A DNA stretch of 24,330 bases from contig JAANSK020214423.1 of NCBI GenBank assembly GCA_011763485.2, positions 1 through 24,330 of the forward strand. The letters are read 5' to 3'. This DNA comes from Isoetes engelmannii. Taxonomy: Eukaryota > Streptophyta > Lycopodiopsida > Isoetales > Isoetaceae. The position numbers were made by a program, and so were the translations under genes. Positions within the stretch are counted from its first letter, which is position 1. Each line of letters starts with the position of its first letter. Under the pieces are notes generated by a model. It was not told the origin of the DNA. It did not search any database and worked only from the letters and a program-made list of their open reading frames with translations. Of the stretch, positions 1-8,284 are shown in pieces.

Positions 1-548
1 ATGATACATTATCCTTTAATCTGTTAAGCAACAAGGATCTAAAACCTCAAGATGTTATACAAGCACTTCTTAAAGAATATGCAGGCAGAAGACCAAGGAA
101 GACCCTGCAACATTAGCTTTTGTGGCACGATCAAAGGATAATAGAGAAAGAATCTGTTATTATTGCAAGAGAAAGGAAGACGAAAGAAGAAGAAGAAAAT
201 CATGCTAAACCCACGTACAATGGCAGAATGTTTTAGATGGAGTGGGAGCTCTGTGTGCAACTGCTGGGTGGTGTTCTATGTGCTGAGTGGCTACTAAGTG
301 GCTATTAGTGTAAATGTATGGTCTGATCATGTGTGTTTGAGGCAGTGGGAGTGTTGAAATATTGAGCCTCGCACACACATCGTTACATGGATTGCCATCT
401 TGGCAATCTGCCTACGTGGCCTAGACTCATGTCCTTAGCTTACAATCGTGTTTGTTTGCCTCTCTGAGGCATATATACCTGTATGCTACGGCTGGGGCTT
501 TTATGCCAGCCATCCATAAATATATTCAGTTTCTGTTTTTTATCACAC
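1..548 (+). mobile_element. Ty1/copia retrotransposon remnant (gag piece, polypurine tract, 3' LTR)
   Basis: Fossil LTR element, broken and partial; the window begins inside it. Bases about 20-190 resemble the C-terminal part of copia gag: a stretch reading LLSNKDLKPQDVIQALLKEY followed by a CYYC zinc-knuckle-like motif near 150-170. A purine-rich tract (GAGGCAGTGGGAG, about 339-351) directly precedes TGTTGAAATATTGAGCC, the usual way a copia 3' LTR starts. The LTR runs from 352 to about 546-548 (ending in CACACA) and contains a TATATA-type box near 470. No pol is seen between gag and LTR. Family assignment is fairly safe; the exact 3' edge is not, because I could not find a convincing target duplication. 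Kinase-like sequence begins right after it. Confidence 0.6.
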
Positions 549-1353
549 ATATTGTACGCATGTTAGGCTACTCTGAAAGTAACAAACTTGTGCTAGAGCT
601 TATGGATATTGATCTGCAAAAATAGATAACAAAGGATATATTACAGAGCTAAAATCTCCTTCACTTCCTGAGTCACTTGACTTGATCCTCCAAATAGCCA
701 AAGCAATGAGGCATTTACATAGCATTGATGTGGTTCATCGAGATCTTAAACCTGCTAATGTGCTTCTCAAACATAGAAAGGACGGAAGTCTGCTTATCAC
801 ACTGACCAATTTTGGTATCTCTAAAAAAAATTTTGATACTGCTGTATCCCACAATACAGACATGAGGGGCACTCTGCTATATATGGCACCAGAAATGCTG
901 GAAGGAGAGGAAAACTATTCAAGAAAAGTGGATGTTTATAGTTATGGTCTGATTTGCCTTGAGATTCTTGCAGGAAAGATGCGCAAAAATAGACGAGAGA
1001 AGCTGATTCTACCCAAAGACGTTCCAAAGAAGCTTGAGAATTTGCTAAGGTCTTGCATAGAACAGATTGCTGTGAAACGCCCTAGCTTTAAGGATATTTG
1101 TGAGAGCTTATGTCTTGTTAAGGAAGAAGTTTTGACCAAAGTAACTAACATGACAGAGGCAATGGGGCCAGACTATTACTTAAGCCCAGGCATGGAGGTG
1201 GGGGGACGGTCCATGGCAATTCGTGCATTGAAGCCAGTTGATATACTCTTTTGGGAACGTCAAGCTCAAGCATTTCCACATCCATGTGTCACTGAGCCCC
1301 ACTTTGACGTGACTGGTTCTTTGGCAGAGGTGACGGCCAAATTCTTTCCGTAA
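548..1353 (+). pseudogene. Protein kinase C-lobe, decayed (TKL/RLK-like)
   Basis: This is the rear half of a eukaryotic protein kinase domain. From about 551 one frame reads IVRMLGYSESNKLVLELMDIDLQK, split here as IVRMLGYSESN and KLVLELMDIDLQK (hinge region). It then meets TAG at about 620 and the homology moves to the frame of the long ORF (open from about 613 to 1353). That ORF carries the catalytic loop HRDLKPANVLL, an activation segment with NFG in place of DFG, MAPE, DVYSYG (subdomain IX) and RPSF (subdomain XI). The N-lobe with the glycine loop and VAIK lysine is absent, and a copia LTR ends where the kinase homology starts. The nonsense codon, the frame change and DFG-to-NFG together suggest a pseudogene. 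A surviving pseudokinase exon joined by splicing is less likely. The last 60 residues match nothing I know. Confidence 0.75.
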
Positions 1354-1404
1354 CCTACACCAGCTTGAAATTACTTAAGATTACAGCTGTTTTGTTTTTT
1401 CAGT

Positions 1405-1446
1405 AATTTTAGGGTCTTTTCCCCTTATCGAAAACACCCTAAAATT
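1405..1446. repeat. Stem-loop, 16-bp arms
   Basis: AATTTTAGGGTCTTTT (1405-1420) pairs with AAAACACCCTAAAATT (1431-1446) with one mismatch around a 10-base loop. It lies about 50 bases after the kinase remnant. It may be an outer part of the larger foldback sequence that follows. Confidence 0.6.
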
Positions 1447-1488
1447 TTAGCCGGAAGGGATAATTTCAAGAAGGTTTAGGCCACGTTT

Positions 1489-1616
1489 GGCAAAATTCAT
1501 GGGTTTAAGATTCCAGGTGGGAATTCGCAGGTGCGCCGCTGCTCGCGACTCCCACCGCTCGCAGTGGCACCGCCTGCGAATTCCCACCAGGAATCTTCAA
1601 CCCATGAATTTTTCCT
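1489..1616. mobile_element. Foldback / MITE-like element
   Basis: Two inverted arms of about 42 bp (1489-1532 and about 1573-1616) share AAAATTCATGGGTT, AAGATTCC and GGTGGGAATTCGCAGG, with only a few mismatches. The GC-rich loop carries two GCTCGC motifs. The outer left sequence GGCCACGTTTGG is typical of the ends of plant non-autonomous DNA transposons. I could not find a target-site duplication, so its superfamily and exact limits are open. Confidence 0.55.
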
Positions 1617-1650
1617 AATACAAAAATGAAGTATTATCCTATTCAATGGT

Positions 1651-1706
1651 GGCTCTGATACTAATGGCTATGACCCAGATGCAAGGGGCTCTGATACGAA
1701 TGGCTA
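1651..1706. repeat. Direct repeat, GGCTCTGATAC unit
   Basis: GGCTCTGATACTAATGGCTA (1651-1670) recurs at 1687-1706 with one change. GGCTCTGATAC resembles the 3' end of initiator tRNA-Met (the complement of a common plant LTR-element primer site). A degraded primer-binding site is possible but unproven. Confidence 0.45.
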
Positions 1707-2081
1707 ACATCTGTATGCATGGGCAAGGCATTTTCTTGTCCATTGTAAGCTTATCAATATATGTTCATTGATCTTTTTTACTCCTTTTTTTGTGCCATAT
1801 TTCAGACCTCCTGTAAAAGGAGGGGGTTCAAGTTGTAGCAACAACAAAACAATTTGAACTCACTTATTGGAGTGAGGTAGAAAACAGATGAAATGTCCTG
1901 TAAAATTAGTCAAGAATGCAGAATGCCAATCAAAATGCAGGTAAAATTTTTAGAATGCAATGCAAGTAAAGTCTGATGCAGTTAATAAATTCTAGAATGT
2001 CAGTAAAACTTCTATGCAAGCAAAGGAACATTTCGGGAAATAAGACCGGACACGTGGCAGTATCAAAAGTTTTAAGGGAGC

Positions 2082-2208
2082 GGGTAGAGTGCTTTATACA
2101 GCCTCCCCCCCCCCTGCATGGCTGATATCTGGCCCTTGATGCTTGGATTGGAGGGCTGTAATTGTGCCACGTCGGGGGGGGGAGGGGGTTGTATAAAGCA
2201 CTTCTCCC
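2082..2208. mobile_element. hAT-like MITE with 8-bp target duplication
   Basis: A 127-bp element is flanked on both sides by the identical octamer AAGGGAGC (2074-2081 and 2209-2216), the duplication length expected of hAT transposases. Its ends are inverted: GGGTAGAGTGCTTTATACA on the left against GGGAGAAGTGCTTTATACA read inward from the right (16 of 19 match). Inside the termini are a C-run (from about 2103) and a matching G-run (2174-2188). No ORF is present, so it would depend on a transposase encoded elsewhere. Confidence 0.85.
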
Positions 2209-2279
2209 AAGGGAGCTAATCGCCTGAGAACAGAAGTATTAGGGTGAGATTCCACTGCCGGCTGCGACAATTCTCTGTT

Positions 2280-2465
2280 TCACCAGAACTGCAAATCTTC
2301 GAAGAATTGTTGCCGCCTTTGCTCGATTCCACTATAAAACTTTTCTCGGCCTAAATTGAAGTCGTCGAGCAAATCTTTCGGTGCTGAGGAGTGCATGTCA
2401 AGAGATCTGTGCCCGGTAATTTCATCCCATCGAATTGTTGGGGGAAAACCCCTGACAGTAATCAC
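2280..2465 (-). CDS. Unrecognised 61-residue ORF, possible exon
   Basis: An acidic, aromatic-rich peptide ends in REKFYSGIEQRRQQFFEDLQFW. I do not recognise it. On the minus strand a plausible splice acceptor (TTACTGTCAG) lies just inside the ORF, before the codons for GFPPTIRWDE, so it could be a last exon whose upstream exons lie to the right. Composition looks more protein-like than the neighbouring AT-rich DNA, but there is no motif, promoter or homology that I can name. A chance ORF remains quite possible. Confidence 0.25.
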   Translation of the reverse strand: MITVRGFPPTIRWDEITGHRSLDMHSSAPKDLLDDFNLGREKFYSGIEQRRQQFFEDLQFW

Positions 2466-3459
2466 AGAGTTTACAGCTTCCCCAGCCTCTCCCTAACGCA
2501 CCATATCATCTCTCTAAACCTAAACTACCACCGCTAGTGGAATCACAGAGCAACTCCGGAAGTTTGTAATCAAACGATTTCATTGGTTTTAGCGTACAAA
2601 AATCTTCATCATAGTTTATTTCAGTCTCTTTTTTGGAAGATTGTTACACGTGTTTCAGCATATTAATAAAAAATCTAAAAGTAACCCCCTATTATTATGC
2701 TAGATATGTAGGTAGAGTTTACCTTATTGGAAAAAGCTAATTGGGAGGCAAGGAAATTGTGCCATGAGTTCTTTCGGCAAACACAAATTCTTGGCTTAAT
2801 TTCTTGGTTTTGTTAATGACTATTTATTATTTTATTATTTTAAATGATTACATGGGATTACATACATACTTTATATTGCGTATTGGATCGTCGAAAAAAA
2901 AAAACAAAAAAAGAAAAGAGAGGAGAAAATAATTGTAATGAAAATCAAATCGCCCATCAAAATAAACATAAACTTTTCATGGTTAATAACTTCAAAAATA
3001 ATCGCCCATGGTTAATAACTTCAAAAATAATGGGTGCTCATAATTTTTACCCTGGTGGAATTATTCTTTCCTTTGAAAACTGGAAGAGGGGATCCTAATA
3101 GAAAAGATTAGAGGAAAAGCATGCTCAAAGCCGATACAGGCTTCCTCTCTTTCTTTCTACTCGAATGACATGCACAAGTTGGCCAAAATCATATGCAGAA
3201 TTGTATCTTGAGCTGTAGATGAAATATCGTCATCTCCTTTTAAGGAAAAGAAGAGCAACATCACCAACTTCAGTGGACCAAATTTGGGCAACAATGTTCC
3301 AAAAGTAACTGTATCAATGTTGTAGAGTTCAAATATTAACTTTTCGAATTAGAATAATGTGTCTACATAGTAAATTCTCTCAAATGCATATTTGAGTTTC
3401 TACATGATATAAGGAAAGTTAACATGCCTATGATAAATTTCATTTGCAGAAATAACCAA
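2466..3459. other. Intergenic, AT-rich, one tandem repeat
   Basis: No gene is seen. There is an A-rich purine tract around 2895-2930. A 25-bp unit beginning CATGGTTAATAAC is repeated exactly at 2978-3002 and 3007-3031 (29-base period). Confidence 0.5.
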
Positions 3460-3466
3460 CATACAA

Positions 3467-3705
3467 CCCCGGGGGTTTCACATAGTTTAGGACGTATATA
3501 CCATGTGCGTTAATTGGGGTGGGTTTTTTTGGACAAATCGTACGTATACATACGGAATTATGGGGGTTTTTTAGGGGTAATCTAGTGTAATTTGCATACG
3601 ACAAGGGTTTTCTTGAACCCTGGATAAGGCGTATACGGAGGGGTTTTTGTTGACCCCATTAACGCACATGACGTATCCCCCTTGCAATAGGTGAAACCCC
3701 CGGGG
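3467..3705. mobile_element. MITE-like element with CCCCGGGGG termini
   Basis: A 239-bp non-coding element has inverted ends starting CCCCGGGGGTTTCAC. A second matching block, CATGTGCGTTAAT, sits about 30 bases inside each end. It is bracketed by the direct repeat CATACAA (3460-3466 and 3706-3712), which becomes 8 bp (CATACAAC) if the shared first C is counted. An 8-bp duplication with inverted termini fits hAT. The central part is rich in CGTATAC-type short palindromes. There is no coding capacity. Confidence 0.75.
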
Positions 3706-3712
3706 CATACAA

Positions 3713-5574
3713 CCATAGTTGACATAGAACGGAACGGTTTTAGGAATGGCAAGCCTCAAGGAACGGGTACGACTACCTCATTTACACAGAATGGGACAAC
3801 AATTTTTTTAGAAAGTACTTAAAATGATCAAAAACACGATCTCAAAATATGTTAATTCATAATAACAAAGTCTCAAAATGCATAAAAAGCCTTGAATACA
3901 GTTAAACAATGCATACATATTATCATAAATGGGTACTTCATTCAAAACAACTTTTGCTACAAATAAGCCTAAACATTCAAATGAAAAACAAATTATCAAA
4001 TCCTTGAGCCTAACCCTTATATATAGAACCCTAATACATGCAGATTCGACAAAATGATTCGAATTGGTCCAGCATTCCAAAACAAGCTTGCTCATAGCAG
4101 AAATTATGCCAAAACAAGTTTGCTCATAGCAGAAAGGATTCGATTTGCTTTGCTGTGTGACAGATTTTTGTCTTGTCTCAATACGACGTTCTGCCGTTTT
4201 GATGGCATAGAACGCCGTTCTATACCAACTATAATACAAGCCCCTATAGAACTTGTAGGATTATTCAGGTTAGACCAATGAGATAATATGCAATAACATG
4301 TATCATTCTTTCCTACAAAGGACTATGATGCCTTCTCTCCAGCCAGACAAACATTGCTATGCCAAGATCAAGTTAGCAGATGGTTTGGGCAGTATATACA
4401 TTCAACAAGCAATGTCATTGACAACATATGTGTAACTTGAAACAACAAGCTTTTAATAAGAGCAAAGGCCTCAGCTGGTTCTCTTGCACGTCCTAGTACA
4501 CATATATACGAAATATTTCACACCCATATTTCTCTATGGTTGGAGTATGAAATAGTTGAAGCCTTAGTGAACAGGCTCCATGACTGCACGCAGACAAAAT
4601 TTCTAAAAGTGCTTCTCATAATGCTCAAATGATGCAATCATAGTTGTCCATGAAACTGGTGAAAGAAAATGATGCGAGTTCCAAACAATATCACATCATG
4701 CCTCTTCCTATTAGCTGTCTTATCACAAGAAAGATATATCTAGTCTGCCAATATTTCACTTTGTCTTCAACCATGTAACATAGCCTACCATTAGATTGTC
4801 ATGTACTTTGCTTTCATGCCTGTTTCCATTCTACTGTGGTACATACACTCCCATCGAAATCCATGTATCTCTCTAAACCATTAGATTTTGATTATGCAAA
4901 ATGGAAGAAGAGCAAGTTGTCCGTACGTTATATTTCTATAGAGCTCCAAATATTTGCAGATTTCGTAATGCAGCAAATGTGGCAAAGACAAAGCTTTCAC
5001 AGTTAATGACAGACAAACTCTGCTAGGGTAATAGCAAAACAAATTCTTGTGAACCATTCAGAACAAATTCTGTAGAACAACTTTTAAAACCAATTTTATA
5101 AGAATTAATGTACGCCTACCTGTTGCTAGAAATGTTTTTTAGGAATCCAAACTGCCTTCTAAACCAGAACTATTATTGGACAACTTTTAGCTGCATTTTC
5201 TTGCAACTTTCACCTGCAAAATCTCCATAGCACAGCCTACTGTAGTCTTCTAACCGGAGCCGAGCTTCGTCGATTCTCAGCCTTTAACCCCTGGTACGAA
5301 ATAGTCCTGGCATTTTCCACGTCCACCAAGAAAAACCTCCACGTCCACCAAAAACAATTTTTCCAACCGCAACTAGGACATGCGCAGCCAATGGCGTCGG
5401 CGACCCCTAACCATACCAGTCTACAACATCACCACTCACAATCATAATCAAAACAAGATCTACACAACGACATGATCCTTTTTCGCTCCATGTCTTATTA
5501 TGGCTATATGTATCGAGTATTTGGGGTTGGAGCAAAGATGCAACTTCAACTATAATATAATAGGTGACAGAAAT
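3713..5574. other. Long intergenic region without recognisable gene
   Basis: Only short open frames without motifs are present on either strand. A 27-bp unit starting CCAAAACAAG is repeated at 4077-4103 and 4109-4135 with one change. CCACGTCCACCA occurs twice near 5317-5352, both copies in a C-rich patch. I see no RNA gene. Confidence 0.45.
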
Positions 5575-6880
5575 TGACAAATATCAAGAAGCATTGTATC
5601 CTTGACTGTGACCTTCTCTGGATCCCTGGAGGCACCCTGAGGTGTGATACGATAGCCAAGAAACTCGGCATTATCTTGCTCAAACTGCCATTTCTCTAGT
5701 TTGGCATAAAGTTCATGTTGTCACAGCTTCTGAAGGACCTTCCATGCATGTTCTCCATGCTCTTCTAGACTTTTCGAATAGATCAGAATATCATACAAAT
5801 AGATGATAACAAAGAGATCCAAAACAACCGAAGACATTGTTAGCCATGTGCTGAAATACCGTTGGAGCATTGGTAAGGCCAAAGGACATGTTAGTGTATG
5901 CCCGTACCGAGCTCGGGAGGTTATCTTCCACTCATCACTCTCTCTAATCTGGATAAGATTATAGACGCCTCGAAGATCAATCTTAGTGAAGCATCGTGCA
6001 CCTTGCGCCCTAAAATCAGAGGAAGGGGATAACGATTGCGCACAATGATCTTGTTGAGGCCCCCGTAATCCATAATCAATCTCAAAGAACCGTCTTTCTT
6101 GGAGACAAAGAGTATGGGAGCCCCTGCAGGTGACTGAGAATGTCAGATGAACTCAGTCGCCAGATTCTCCTCGATATAGGTCCGCAAAGCCTCCAACTCT
6201 GTTGGCAACAAGCCATAGATAGGACTATATGGTGGAGTTGTCCCTGGCTGGAGATCATTGGGGAAGTCATAGGGACGATGCTCTGGAAGCTTACTGCTAC
6301 CTTTGACCTCAAAAACATTGGCAAACCTTTTGTACTTATTAAGAAAGACAGAGGCGGACATCGCTGAAATAGAGCTAGTCAATGAATGAATTTGAATTGC
6401 AAATGATGAAGTAGGACCTCGCCTTCCAGATCTGATAGACTTGTGGAGGGAAGTCTTAGAGATACGGAGATGAAGGCATAATTGGGATGAAGCTTCCATA
6501 GAGATAGGAACCTGGACATGAGCAGGAGCAGCAGCTTGAGTTGACGCAGGGACTGGACTAGAAGTCGGGACATGGACTCGAGCAGGAGCAGGAACTGGAG
6601 CAGGAGCTAGAACATCATCTAGATTTTGAAATGAAAGCAGCGGCATGAACGGGATTTCGGCACGGAGCATAAATAGGAAATGGAACATGAGCACGAGCAA
6701 AATTATTAAGAGCCCACGATACTGCACGGACTGAAGTAGATGCTGGTGCAGAGGCAGGAACTGTAGACAAACTGGGACTAGATCTAGAATCATCAAAGAG
6801 GAAAGATCTAGAATGCCAATCAATCCATGAATTATGCAACTCGAGCCAAGGAAGACCCAAGACTATGTGTGCTTTTTCCT
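5575..6880 (-). mobile_element. Ty3/gypsy retrotransposon fossil (protease end, linker, reverse transcriptase)
   Basis: An internal, broken fragment of an LTR element; no LTRs are visible and several breaks are apparent. In minus-strand order it holds: the C-terminal end of the aspartic protease (about 6780-6860; LPWLELHN and IDWHSRS), a Pro/Ala/Val-rich linker (about 6400-6770), the conserved entry to reverse transcriptase (about 6150-6330; LPEHRPYDFPNDLQPG and ELEALRTYIEENLA), and RT out to the YxDD-box neighbourhood near 5770-5800 and a little beyond. The LPEHRPYD...ELEALR pattern is typical of fungal and animal sushi/Tf1-like elements and of the Tcn1-like chromoviruses described from fungi and non-seed plants. 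Integrase and chromodomain are not in the fragment. Confidence 0.85.
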
Positions 6881-7110
6881 ATTCTAGTTGATGAAAGGGC
6901 ACGAGCTAAACTGAATTAGCTAGATCACTCTTAAATACTGTGATCTTATAATTTTCAATATAGAACATACAAGGTGTCCAAATACTACAACAAACATACA
7001 ATGTAGATGTTAATTACACTTTTCATCTTGTTTGTACTATTAGTTCTTACAACACTTGCTCCTCTGGCATAAGATTTAGGCTTACGAACACTTGACATGT
7101 GAAGGAGTAG

Positions 7111-7377
7111 ATAACGCCCTGGTCAGAGGGCGTTATGGGAATACAATTCAAGTGCAATATGGCCATGGCCAAAATGGCGAGGGTGTGCAGCACGCACGCC
7201 CGAGGCATTTTGGCCATGGCATATTGCCCGAAAATTTTATTCCCATTAACGCCCGAGGGCCAAGACGTTATTTCCCTTAACACTCTGCTCCGAGGGTGTT
7301 ATAAGCCTTCGTGATAACGCCCTAGGGCGTTAAGGCTGTTTTAGCCATAAAAAACCCAAGGAGCAGTGTGTTAAGGA
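7111..7377. repeat. Cluster of stem-loops built on TAACGCCCT/AGGGCGTTA
   Basis: Four related hairpins occur in about 220 bases. The first (7111-7136) has perfect 10-bp arms (ATAACGCCCT) and a 6-base loop. The second, around 7247-7271, is imperfect. The third (7278-7301) has arms TAACACTCT and AGGGTGTTA. The fourth (7315-7332) is a perfect 18-bp palindrome, TAACGCCCTAGGGCGTTA. Two larger inverted repeats overlay them: about 75-bp arms (7111-7190 against 7190-7265, sharing CCATGGCCAAAATG), and CCTTAACACTCTGCTCC (7275-7291) against GGAGCAGTGTGTTAAGG (about 7361-7377). A compound foldback transposon is the simplest reading, but I found no target duplication. Confidence 0.7.
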
Positions 7378-7504
7378 CTAATATAGTTGTTCCCAAAGAG
7401 AAACAGAATTGAATGGGTCTTTATCGCGAAAGAGCCTAGATTAGACATCCTATTGATGATGGAGAAAACTAATTCCATTTTGTAACGTATTTCCAAATTA
7501 AATT

Positions 7505-7934
7505 GGGTAAATTGTAAAAATATCCCTATTTATTTACAAAATTGTGAAAATGCCCCTGTTTTAGGGTATTTTTGATAAAATGACTCTAACTTTTGTTTGA
7601 TAATCCAAATAAGATCATGTCCTTCAGATACATTGTAGGTTAGGATGATATCTTTCCATCAAAGCTGAAATCATCTGAATCGGAGTCCGAAATCTTAAGT
7701 TATGATTACGAATTGTTTGTCGTTAAGAAACATCATAACTTGTGATTCTGGACTCCGATTCAGATGATTTTAGCTTTGATGGAAAGATATCATCCTCCGT
7801 TACAATTCATCTGAAGGACATGATCTTATTTGGATTATCAAACAAAAGTTAGGGTCATTTTATCAAAAATACCCCTAAAACAGGGGCATTTTCACAATTT
7901 TGTAAATAAATAGGGGTATTTTTACAATCTGCCC
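7505..7934. mobile_element. Mutator-like MITE, near-complete 430-bp palindrome
   Basis: Arms of about 202 bp (7505-7706 and 7732-7934) are inverted copies of each other, roughly 92% identical by eye, around a loop of about 25 bases. The termini read GGGTAAATTGTAAAAATA and, from the other end, GGGCAGATTGTAAAAATA, the GGG...AAAAA style of plant MULE ends. The element is bracketed by the exact 9-bp repeat AATTAAATT (7496-7504 and 7935-7943), the duplication length made by Mutator transposases. There is no ORF. It ends 350 bases before the PPR start codon. Confidence 0.88.
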
Positions 7935-7943
7935 AATTAAATT

Positions 7944-8284
7944 AGTGATTTGTCTACTAATCAACGGGCCAACATTTGGATAGGAGCTATGGTGTCTTGT
8001 ATCCACACGTTCGCTTCAGTCATGAAACCTACATAACGATGAAGAGCCCTGATAGATTTTTCTCGCATATGACAGCGGCTAATACGTCAGTTGAAATTTG
8101 GCATTTGGAGCATAAACTTTCTCAGGTGCGCTTTCGCAATGAACATGGTTCTTCATATTTCTCACGTCAGTAATAGGCCTATGCATAGAATTGCTGAGGA
8201 ACTTTAAGCTTGTAAATTGTAGATGGGCTCATTTATATTCATTTTGTATAGTGTTTAAGCTAAAGGATAGAATAAGAATATAAT
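7944..8284. other. PPR upstream region
   Basis: The region is 341 bases between the MULE-type element and the PPR start. It holds a 65-codon open stretch on the plus strand ending at 8173 that resembles nothing I know. AT-rich sequence such as CATTTATATTC near 8230 could hold a core promoter, but no element is clear enough to call. Confidence 0.35.

Noticed and set aside
1651-1706. tRNA gene suggested by GGCTCTGATAC
   Set aside because: Only the acceptor-end phrase matches. No cloverleaf, A box or B box could be traced.
3159-3333. Minus-strand open stretch with a somewhat protein-like end (KGDDDISSTAQDTILHMILAN)
   Set aside because: No recognisable family, and too short to separate from chance without homology.
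7111-7377. CRISPR-like array interpretation of the repeated TAACGCCCT units
   Set aside because: The units are inverted hairpins with irregular spacing in a plant nuclear context, with no spacers of constant length and no cas genes.
7976-8173. 65-codon open frame upstream of the PPR gene
   Set aside because: No motif, no ATG at its 5' end, and no clear splice link to the PPR reading frame. Probably chance.
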